Positions 1-5,579 of a DNA stretch of 7,106 nucleotides are shown here, piece by piece. A program made the translations under genes and the position numbers. Source of the DNA: Actinomycetota bacterium (lineage in GTDB: Bacteria > Actinomycetota > Actinomycetes > S36-B12 > UBA5976); the NCBI GenBank assembly GCA_009704345.1, contig WLEH01000055.1, positions 1-7,106 of the forward strand, in the 5' to 3' direction. Under the pieces are notes generated by a model that had not been told where the DNA came from, searched no databases, and saw only the letters and a list, made by a program, of their open reading frames with translations. How positions within the stretch are numbered: the stretch's first letter is position 1; every line of letters begins with the position of its first letter.

Positions 1-1288
1 TACTGCCATTTCCGGCAGCAACCTCTCGGTAAGAAGCATCATTGGTTAGCACCCACAATGAATCCATCAAGGAACCGCGAGGGTTAATACGACGAACCAA
101 CTTGGTTTCAATTTCCTTTCGAGGTACTGACAACAACATGGCGCGACGCAAATCTCTTGCTCGGTCATCAGCAGCCTTTACACCAGTGATAGCAAATGGA
201 CCGGTGTACTGAGCGCCAGTTGGTGTTTGACGTCCAACGCGAAGATCTACGTGCTCATACACGGCCTGCGGATAAATTACTGTGCCAACACCACTTAGTC
301 GCTGGAACTGACGAATTGAGTCAACAGTTGCCTGACCTGAGAAGATGTCTGCTTCCTTGTTGGCAATTGCCTGTGGCGCCGCAGCACCGCTCAAGATCTT
401 GATAACAATTGTCTTGATCTTTGGCTTTGGACCAGTGTTGTAGCGAGGATTCTGTACCAAGGTAATGCTCTGATTCGCAACAATCTCTCGAATGTTATAT
501 GCACCATTGCGAACTAGCAGAAGTGGATTTGTGCTAGCACTAACACTGTTAGTGATATAGTTTCTACTCCAAACTTCACCCATCTTCTTAAGAAGATCTG
601 GGTTTTTGCCTTCGTAAGCATCTAGGAATCTCTTCTTCGCAGCAGTGTTTTCTGCAGCGGTTCCAAGCGAGGTCTTGCCTTCAGCTAGTAGCACTAGTGT
701 GTGAACTGGGAAGGTTCCTGGGCCGTTTAGATCCCAATCTGGAATTGGATACTTCCAACGATAAGTGACCGTTAGGTTGTCCTTGCCGATAATTGGCTTG
801 CCAGCTGACGCGTTGTTGTAGAAACCTGAATAGCAAGCAGCATTGAATGCAGTTGCTCCAGCGGCTGGATCGCCCAAACCGTTTTCTTTCGAGTATTCGT
901 TGCTGCAGGTAACGTGAGTTAGCAGCAGATCTTCAGCTGTGATTGGAGTTCCGTCATTCCAAACAAGTCCCTTGTTCAATTTCCACTCAGTGCGGAAATC
1001 GGTAGCGGTGTCCTTAACAATTCGGTATGAACCGTAAGTAGGATTCGCAACTACCTGGGCCTTATCGTTTACATAGTTGAAGCTTTGACCAGTTAAATAA
1101 TTTACATAATTATTGGTGGCCAAGTTGAAATTTCGAACTGAGCTGTTCAACGATGTGAAACCATTGTTTTCAATCGTTACCACTGAGTCCTTCGTATTTG
1201 CACTTGACGGAAGGATCGCTCCCGTAACTGCAACGGCTGCTGCCACAGATACTGCAATAGCAACCCGATAAAAACGAGACTTTCTCAT
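1..1288 (-). CDS. ABC transporter substrate-binding protein, family 5 (peptide/oligosaccharide type), 3' end outside window
   Basis: Extracytoplasmic binding protein that would deliver oligopeptides or similar solutes to an ABC importer. 429 codons are visible, open to the left edge; complete family members usually have about 500-600. The family 5 signature is clear: FRTEWKLNKGLVWNDGTPIT near residues 98-117 followed by AEDLL, then GAYNIREI near 262, LVQNPRYNTGPKPK near 277-290, EADIFSG near 312, and RDLRRAMLLSVPRKEI near 378 (the usual 'R-A-l-aiDR' block). A signal peptide covers about residues 1-30 (MRKSRFYRVA, then a hydrophobic Ala/Val run, then SSA before NTKD). It has no lipobox cysteine, unlike most actinobacterial relatives. 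The ATG at 1288 is supported by AAGGAG five bases upstream. Lysine is encoded 21 times by AAG and 3 times by AAA, unlike the neighbours, which suggests high expression. Permease and ATPase genes may follow beyond the edge. The substrate cannot be read from the sequence. Confidence 0.93.
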   Translation of the reverse strand, partial: MRKSRFYRVAIAVSVAAAVAVTGAILPSSANTKDSVVTIENNGFTSLNSSVRNFNLATNNYVNYLTGQSFNYVNDKAQVVANPTYGSYRIVKDTATDFRTEWKLNKGLVWNDGTPITAEDLLLTHVTCSNEYSKENGLGDPAAGATAFNAACYSGFYNNASAGKPIIGKDNLTVTYRWKYPIPDWDLNGPGTFPVHTLVLLAEGKTSLGTAAENTAAKKRFLDAYEGKNPDLLKKMGEVWSRNYITNSVSASTNPLLLVRNGAYNIREIVANQSITLVQNPRYNTGPKPKIKTIVIKILSGAAAPQAIANKEADIFSGQATVDSIRQFQRLSGVGTVIYPQAVYEHVDLRVGRQTPTGAQYTGPFAITGVKAADDRARDLRRAMLLSVPRKEIETKLVRRINPRGSLMDSLWVLTNDASYREVAAGNGS

Positions 1289-1293
1289 TTAAT

Positions 1294-1299
1294 CTCCTT
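1294..1299 (-). promoter_or_regulatory. Shine-Dalgarno AAGGAG of the solute-binding protein
   Basis: The minus strand reads AAGGAG, then five bases, then ATG at 1288. This is the only strong ribosome binding site in the window and it fixes the start of the binding-protein gene. Its first two bases are also the last two bases of the hairpin described at 1298-1331. Confidence 0.85.
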
Positions 1300-1331
1300 G
1301 GTGGGTGGTCTCACTGAATTCCCCCCACCAA
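1298..1331 (-). promoter_or_regulatory. Leader hairpin abutting the Shine-Dalgarno of the solute-binding protein
   Basis: On the minus strand, TTGGTGGGGGG (1331-1321) can pair with CCACCCACCAA (1308-1298). That gives 10 of 11 pairs with one G-A mismatch and a 12-base loop. The hairpin ends inside the AAGGAG, using its two A bases, and leaves GGAG free. In the mRNA leader it could change ribosome access or protect the 5' end. It is not a terminator: no T run follows. The pairing is directly visible; the regulatory role is inferred. Confidence 0.5.
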
Positions 1332-1379
1332 TTGGAGACGGCCGGGCCTTCAGAGAGAAGTGCGGCGAATAGTACCCAC

Positions 1380-1388
1380 TTATCCACA
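1380..1388 (+). promoter_or_regulatory. DnaA-box match TTATCCACA
   Basis: Exact match to the strongest E. coli DnaA box. It is a single copy in a non-coding region, just upstream of the weak TACTAT candidate -10 of the binding-protein gene. No dnaA, dnaN or box cluster is nearby, so this is not evidence for an origin. It might be a DnaA regulatory site or chance. Confidence 0.3.
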
Positions 1389-1496
1389 GTTGGCCTAGAC
1401 CCCCCCGTTACCAAATCTTTACTTGCGAATCGTGGGTAAATCTCGACAGTAATGAGGGTTTCACAGGAAGCCCAGCGCCTTCTCAGTCTCCATTTT

Positions 1497-1514
1497 GCGG
1501 GCAGCTAGGCCCGC
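1497..1514. repeat. Inverted repeat GCGGGC / GCCCGC
   Basis: GCGGGC at 1497-1502 and GCCCGC at 1509-1514 form a perfect six-base stem around the loop AGCTAG. The minus strand, which is the coding direction here, continues with AAAA rather than a T run. It therefore does not qualify as an intrinsic terminator for the EamA gene. Confidence 0.5.
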
Positions 1515-1563
1515 CAGAAGTCTTTGGAACCAGCAAATCAAGATCGATGTCCGACTTTTCCCT

Positions 1564-1596
1564 CAACTCCCATGGCTGGTCTGGCCCGATGGGTTG
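1564..1596. repeat. Imperfect inverted repeat downstream of the EamA gene
   Basis: CAAC (1564-1567), CCAT (1570-1573) and GGC (1574-1576) can pair with GCC (1584-1586), ATGG (1589-1592) and GTTG (1593-1596). This gives eleven pairs with two small bulges and a seven-base loop. It lies 64 bases beyond the EamA stop on the transcribed side. No T run follows on the minus strand, so any role would be 3'-end protection or part of a small RNA rather than classical termination. Confidence 0.35.
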
Positions 1597-1659
1597 CTCA
1601 CCTCTATAAAAGGCCATCAGTTTGGGCAAACAGACTCATCGAGTGAGCGTTAGCTGCAT

Positions 1660-2589
1660 TCATTTCTCTTTTGCAGTTTCAGCCAGCACAACACCAATCA
1701 AAACGGCAGCACCACCTAATAATTGAATTGCTAACAGCGATTCGTTCAGTAGCACGAATGCAATTGCAGATGCTGTAACTGGCTCTAAAGTGCCAACGAT
1801 GGCAACAGTTCGAGCTTTCAAATGTCTCAGCGATATGAACGATAGGAAAAAAGGCGCAATGGTGCCCATCACGATCATCCAAGACACTAGCAACCAAGTT
1901 GGAAAAGCGTTACTGGATTCAGAAAACAAACTAGTCTCACCAGCAAGCAAGCTAGGTTCAAATTGCCACCATGGCTGCAGGATTGCCCAAAAAATTACAC
2001 TCGCGCCAAATGCCAGCGTTACTACAGCCAAGGGCGGACGCTTTGCTACTAATTTTTCACCAGTGATGAAGTAAACGGCTAGGGAAATTGCCGCGAGCGA
2101 AGCAGCAATCACTCCAATTGAATCTAACGTGAAGCCGCCCCAAACATTGGTCACCATGGAAAGTCCAGCAATAGTGATAGCTAGCGCAAACCAAACACGC
2201 TGCTTTACCGGTTCTTTCTCGCCAAATCTGGCCCATAGCGCAACTAGCACTGGTGCGGTGTATTCAATAACTAACGCAACACCAATATCTAATCTATTGA
2301 TCGCAACAAAATACAAGTATTGAACTAACGCAACGCCAATAATCCCATAAGCGAAAAATTTAGGAACTTCCACAATTCTGAGTTTTAGGTGGGGTCGGAC
2401 AAAGATCAGGGCAAAAACCACTAAAACCGCAAATGCGCCCGTTACTCGAATTTGACTTAGTTGTGCGGCATCAATACCCGAAACTAATAGTGATTTTGAT
2501 ACCGAACCGTTTGCCGCAAATAAAAGCACTGAACTGAGCAAAGCTACATGCCCAACAACGGGACGCTTTACAAATTCGGTTGTAGCCAT
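1660..2589 (-). CDS. EamA/DMT-superfamily transporter
   Basis: Integral membrane transporter of the drug/metabolite transporter superfamily; members export or import amino acids, sugars, nucleobases or other small molecules. The 309 residues match the usual length. Two EamA repeats give about ten hydrophobic segments, near residues 12-33, 44-64, 78-96, 102-120, 131-148, 157-175, 187-205, 231-251, 262-282 and 286-303. The proline-containing family motif appears once per repeat, as EYTAPVLVAL (109-118) and GTLEPVTASA (267-276). The C-terminus KEK is probably cytoplasmic. The ATG at 2589 lies 34 bases after the stop of the protease gene on the same strand, so co-transcription is likely; no good Shine-Dalgarno precedes it. 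The substrate is not predictable from sequence. No intrinsic terminator is visible downstream. Confidence 0.92.
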   Translation of the reverse strand: MATTEFVKRPVVGHVALLSSVLLFAANGSVSKSLLVSGIDAAQLSQIRVTGAFAVLVVFALIFVRPHLKLRIVEVPKFFAYGIIGVALVQYLYFVAINRLDIGVALVIEYTAPVLVALWARFGEKEPVKQRVWFALAITIAGLSMVTNVWGGFTLDSIGVIAASLAAISLAVYFITGEKLVAKRPPLAVVTLAFGASVIFWAILQPWWQFEPSLLAGETSLFSESSNAFPTWLLVSWMIVMGTIAPFFLSFISLRHLKARTVAIVGTLEPVTASAIAFVLLNESLLAIQLLGGAAVLIGVVLAETAKEK

Positions 2590-2623
2590 AAGGGCTAGAG
2601 CCTAATGGTTATGTTGAATGCAA

Positions 2624-4540
2624 TTAGCGAGGCACGGTGAGAGACTTGGGTTGACTTTCGCCCACTTCATTAGATGCGAATATCTGTAGTTTTGACCCAG
2701 GCTTTACTGCAGTGCTTCTTATGGTGCATTTAGTTGAGTTGCCCGTTACTCGGCATAACGAAATTCCATTAGTTGTCGTTACCCGATATCCAGTAATTGC
2801 CGAACCACCATTATCAGCTGGTGGTTGCCAAGTAACTAACAAATTTGGCTTGCCAGCAACTTTAGCGATTTTTGCTCTAGTTACCTTTGCTGGTTCACTG
2901 GCAACAATTGATACTTCAGCTAACTCAATTCGTTCTGACCGACCAAGTGGAGTGTCAACAAAAATTGCCAATTGATATCTTCCGGCGCTCGCGTTGATGG
3001 TGCAGCCATATTGAGTTAACGGCACTTCACAAAGCATTCGCTCAGTTGCTGAGTCAATGACTCTAACTCGAATTGCACTCTTTGGCACACTACTTACTCG
3101 AATTGGATCGCCCCATGTCAACGCAATCGAGCGAACACCAGGAACAACTTCAATATTTGATGGTGGTCCACCTGGACCTATTTCAACATTGAATTCATAT
3201 GCAGTGCCATCGCCTTTTGCCGAAACCGCATATAGGCGATACTTAGTTTTTCCAACATTTGTGCGGAATTGACAGCGAAGTTCAGTGGTGGTCTGGCACA
3301 CATTTCTGAAACCAGTGGCATCACCGATCTCACTTAACCTAACCTCAACGTTTTTGATCTCACCTGATGCTTTGCGAATTCGGAAAGTAACCAATTCGCC
3401 TTGCGATTTTTTGCGCATTTCAATCAACATGGCATCAGTATTTGCAACATTCACGCCACCAACTGCCAAGATCACATCGAATGCCTCAATTTTCGCGTAG
3501 TCCGCTGGGGTGTCTGGAATCACGCTAGTGATATTGACTCCACCGCCCGCGGCATCAGCCACATAAACTCCTAAATATGCCCGTTTAGTTTCAATTACTT
3601 CATCTACCCGATAGCCAGTAATTGCCGTAGATGGCGAACTTGGAGCCCGCCAAGTCACAATCACATCACTGCCGCTAATTTCATAATTAACCTGCTCGGG
3701 TTCGGACGGCGCTGAATTTGCAATTGAGGCTATCCCCTGATTAATGATCGGCTGATAAAAACTAGCCACCATCCCGGTTGCCACATTGCTTCCTCGATAA
3801 GAAGGAATGCATGACGTATCGCCGCCCGCATTAACGCCAACTAGCACTAATTCATCATTTATACGCGCCACAATCGGACCGCCAGAATCACCAGGACAAA
3901 TCGATTGAGTTGATGTGCCCGTAGTTTGAATAATGCTGCCAGTTGGAAATTGAAAACTCAGCGAACTTGGTCGAACTCGCAGATCAATTTTTCGCGCGAT
4001 GCCGTCATTGTCTCGATCCAACGCCAACTTGCCATAACCTAAGTGCGTTACCGTCCCTCGAGTTGATTGCAACTCACGAACCTCTGCTGCTGAAGCAACT
4101 CGTGTCACTATGGGGGTTCCTAATGGTTTATCCAGCGTTAAAACTGCAAAATCATTTGCTTCAATGGTGTCAGTTCGATTCTGATAGCCACGAACCCAAT
4201 TCACTTCAGTTGCTCTGGCTCTGGTAGCAATATTGTCGTTGTTTAAATCAGCGCCTGGTGTAGCAATAAACAATCCATTGGGATAAGTAATCGTGGTGCC
4301 GTTCTGAATCACACAGTGAGCTGCCGTGACCACTAGGCGCGGTTGCAACAGCGCGCCAGAGCAGAATGCCCTCGTTGCAGTTCGACCATGAACCAAAGCA
4401 ACTACTACGCCATCACCGGTTGCCACCTCGCCACCCTGGACCGCAGCTGCTGGCGGCACGGCGAGCAGCCCAAAAAGCATGCTCGCTGCGACCAAAAGTG
4501 ATCTGATTGGCGCTCCCATAGCCTTAATTTTCGCACGCAT
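2624..4540 (-). CDS. Secreted trypsin-family (S1) serine protease with FN3 domains and a PDZ domain
   Basis: Predicted exported endopeptidase of 638 residues. A signal peptide covers about 1-33 and ends PPAAA. The trypsin domain spans roughly 34-270: TAAHC gives His75, NDFAVL gives Asp130, and CPGDSGGP gives Ser219, so the triad is intact. Cys60/Cys76 and Cys215/Cys244 fit the classical disulfides. The residue six before the catalytic serine is Ser213, not Asp, so trypsin-like Arg/Lys cleavage is not expected. Next come the front half of an FN3 domain (about 280-318, with ITGYRV), a PDZ domain (about 319-403, with the ligand loop YLGV at 322-325), the back half of the FN3 (about 410-455), and two further FN3 domains (about 458-546 and 549-638). 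Each FN3 has a cysteine pair. The gene lies divergent from a peptidoglycan carboxypeptidase and directly upstream of the EamA transporter. The ATG at 4540 lacks a clear Shine-Dalgarno; Met8 at 4519 is an alternative start. Confidence 0.92.
   Translation of the reverse strand: MRAKIKAMGAPIRSLLVAASMLFGLLAVPPAAAVQGGEVATGDGVVVALVHGRTATRAFCSGALLQPRLVVTAAHCVIQNGTTITYPNGLFIATPGADLNNDNIATRARATEVNWVRGYQNRTDTIEANDFAVLTLDKPLGTPIVTRVASAAEVRELQSTRGTVTHLGYGKLALDRDNDGIARKIDLRVRPSSLSFQFPTGSIIQTTGTSTQSICPGDSGGPIVARINDELVLVGVNAGGDTSCIPSYRGSNVATGMVASFYQPIINQGIASIANSAPSEPEQVNYEISGSDVIVTWRAPSSPSTAITGYRVDEVIETKRAYLGVYVADAAGGGVNITSVIPDTPADYAKIEAFDVILAVGGVNVANTDAMLIEMRKKSQGELVTFRIRKASGEIKNVEVRLSEIGDATGFRNVCQTTTELRCQFRTNVGKTKYRLYAVSAKGDGTAYEFNVEIGPGGPPSNIEVVPGVRSIALTWGDPIRVSSVPKSAIRVRVIDSATERMLCEVPLTQYGCTINASAGRYQLAIFVDTPLGRSERIELAEVSIVASEPAKVTRAKIAKVAGKPNLLVTWQPPADNGGSAITGYRVTTTNGISLCRVTGNSTKCTIRSTAVKPGSKLQIFASNEVGESQPKSLTVPR
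2780..2802. repeat. Direct repeat copy B (inside the third FN3 domain)
   Basis: This 23-base stretch matches 3605-3627 at 22 of 23 positions; the one difference is T2789 versus G3614. Both encode the AITGYRV strand of an FN3 domain of the protease. It is a remnant of domain duplication or of strong codon-level similarity within the same gene, not a mobile element. Confidence 0.6.
3605..3627. repeat. Direct repeat copy A (inside the split first FN3 domain)
   Basis: Partner of 2780-2802, identical at 22 of 23 positions and in the same orientation and reading frame. It encodes AITGYRV just before the PDZ insertion point. The similarity supports homology between the first and the last FN3 domain of the protease. 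Confidence 0.6.
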
Positions 4541-4637
4541 ATCTAATTGCTACCAATTGAGATTGTTAAATTCCTTAGAGCCACAAGGGGCCGCTGCGAT
4601 CTGCCGATTTCTTGGGTTTCCTAGGTATGGTTCCCTA
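4541..4637. promoter_or_regulatory. Divergent promoter region between the protease and carboxypeptidase genes
   Basis: These 97 bases must carry the start signals of both divergent genes. On the plus strand, TATGGT at 4626-4631 is a possible -10 element. Transcription starting seven bases after it would begin at the ATG at 4638, giving a leaderless message, which is common in actinobacteria. No good -35 is seen at the standard distance. On the minus strand there is neither a strong Shine-Dalgarno nor a clear promoter before 4540. No operator-like palindrome was recognised. Confidence 0.4.
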
Positions 4638-5543
4638 ATGAAATTCAATAAATACTTAATCCCGCTGGTTATGGTGCTTGCTCTCGCGCTATTTCCAGTT
4701 GCGACCGCACAGGAACTTGATAACTCTCAACTAAACAACACCGGCATTATCGTCAATTCAACCGCCGAGATTCCAGCTCCACCGAAAGCAAAAGTAAAGG
4801 CATACTTAGTTGCAAATCTGACTACTGGTGAGATTTTGGCAGCTAAAAACCCGCAAAAGAAACTGCCACCGGCTAGCACAATAAAGGGACTAACTGCGAT
4901 CACGTTACTTGATAAATTAGAGCCAAATCGTGAATACCGAGTTCGCCGAGCAGATGCTCAAATGTATGGCTCGCAAGTAGGAATTGTGCAAGGTCGCACC
5001 TACACCATTGAACAGCTTTGGTATGCGCTGCTATTGCCATCTGCAAATGACGCCGCCATGGCGCTCGCGAATGCAAATGGTGGGTTACCGAAAACAATTT
5101 CGCAGATGAACCAAACGGCAAAATCGTTGGGTGCCATAAATACGGTTGCGAAAACACCGCATGGTTTAGATACTGCTGGGCAAGTAACTACCGCTTTTGA
5201 TCTGGCATTAATTGGTCGTGCTGCGATTAACAATGACACTTATCGAAAATATGCTAGGGCAACTAGTTATGTTTTTCCCAGAGTTGGCAGATCTTCCGTA
5301 GATAAGAAAATAGCCAACACCAATCGCATGTTAACAAGTTATCCAGGTGTCATTGCTGGCAAAACTGGCTTTACCACACAAGCTCGAAATACCTATTTTG
5401 GTGCGGCTCGGCGAGATGGTCAGATTATTCTGATCACCTTTTTAGGGGCGGAGTATGGCCGCGACGCCTTAGCAACCCAGCTGTTTGATTGGGGCTTTGC
5501 CGTGACCGGCTTGATTCAACCTATTGGCAAATTGCCCAATTGA
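4638..5543 (+). CDS. D-alanyl-D-alanine carboxypeptidase (peptidase family S11)
   Basis: Exported penicillin-binding-type enzyme that removes the terminal D-Ala from peptidoglycan stem peptides. The 301 residues carry all three active-site motifs in order: SxxK as STIK at 80-83, SxN as SAN at 135-137, and KTG at 242-244. The usual NTN precedes the last motif at 227-229. A signal peptide covers about 1-24 (MKFNKYLIPLVMVLALALFP, then VATA). An in-frame ATG at 4479 would add 53 residues, bury the signal peptide and overlap the divergent protease gene by 62 bases, so I place the start at 4638. There is no C-terminal membrane helix and no PBP5-type extra C-terminal domain; after KTG only about 57 residues remain. 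Lysine codons are mainly AAA (14 of 18). A membrane-protein gene follows after 36 bases on the same strand, probably in one operon. Confidence 0.94.
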   Translation: MKFNKYLIPLVMVLALALFPVATAQELDNSQLNNTGIIVNSTAEIPAPPKAKVKAYLVANLTTGEILAAKNPQKKLPPASTIKGLTAITLLDKLEPNREYRVRRADAQMYGSQVGIVQGRTYTIEQLWYALLLPSANDAAMALANANGGLPKTISQMNQTAKSLGAINTVAKTPHGLDTAGQVTTAFDLALIGRAAINNDTYRKYARATSYVFPRVGRSSVDKKIANTNRMLTSYPGVIAGKTGFTTQARNTYFGAARRDGQIILITFLGAEYGRDALATQLFDWGFAVTGLIQPIGKLPN

Positions 5544-5579
5544 CTCGATAGTAACCATTATTTGGGTTAGCGTTCGCAA

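Larger units (their letters stand above)
1289..1659. other. 371-base non-coding stretch with structured elements
   Basis: No convincing gene is present between the EamA stop and the binding-protein start. The stretch contains the leader hairpin next to the binding-protein start and runs of six and seven C (1321-1326, 1400-1406). It also contains a DnaA-box match, a perfect six-base stem (1497-1514) and a longer imperfect hairpin (1564-1596). It must contain the promoter of the binding-protein gene. One weak candidate for its -10 is TACTAT on the minus strand at 1374-1369, but I see no convincing -35 at the right distance. Parts of it look richer in G+C than the adjoining genes, so a small structured RNA is possible but unproven. 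No tRNA T-loop, SRP RNA or tmRNA signature was seen. Confidence 0.6.

Noticed and set aside
196..402. Plus-strand 68-codon open frame
   Set aside because: It lies antisense within the solute-binding protein gene, which has strong family motifs. The product is rich in Gln, Arg and Leu with no recognisable pattern.
1380..1388. Replication origin at the DnaA box
   Set aside because: There is only one box, no AT-rich unwinding region, and neither dnaA nor dnaN nearby.
1497..1514. GC-rich stem as intrinsic terminator of the EamA gene
   Set aside because: The minus strand continues with A bases instead of a T run, and the stem is about 145 bases past the stop codon.
1601..1612. CTATAAAAG on the plus strand as a promoter -10
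   Set aside because: No plus-strand gene follows within 3 kb and no -35 is seen at the correct distance.
1572..1646. Plus-strand 24-residue open frame starting MAGLARWVAHLYK in the non-coding gap
   Set aside because: It has no ribosome binding site, is very short and resembles nothing I recognise. The frame is closed 66 bases upstream by a TAG at 1506.
1679..2323. Open frames in other frames over the EamA gene
   Set aside because: They are shadows of a gene with a clear ten-helix pattern and two EamA repeats.
2801..2826. Inverted repeat AACCACC / GGTGGTT
   Set aside because: It is inside the protease coding region and is explained by Gly-Gly and Gln-Pro-Pro codons of the last FN3 domain.
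4479..4637. N-terminal extension of the carboxypeptidase
   Set aside because: It overlaps the divergent protease gene and would place a typical signal peptide inside the protein.
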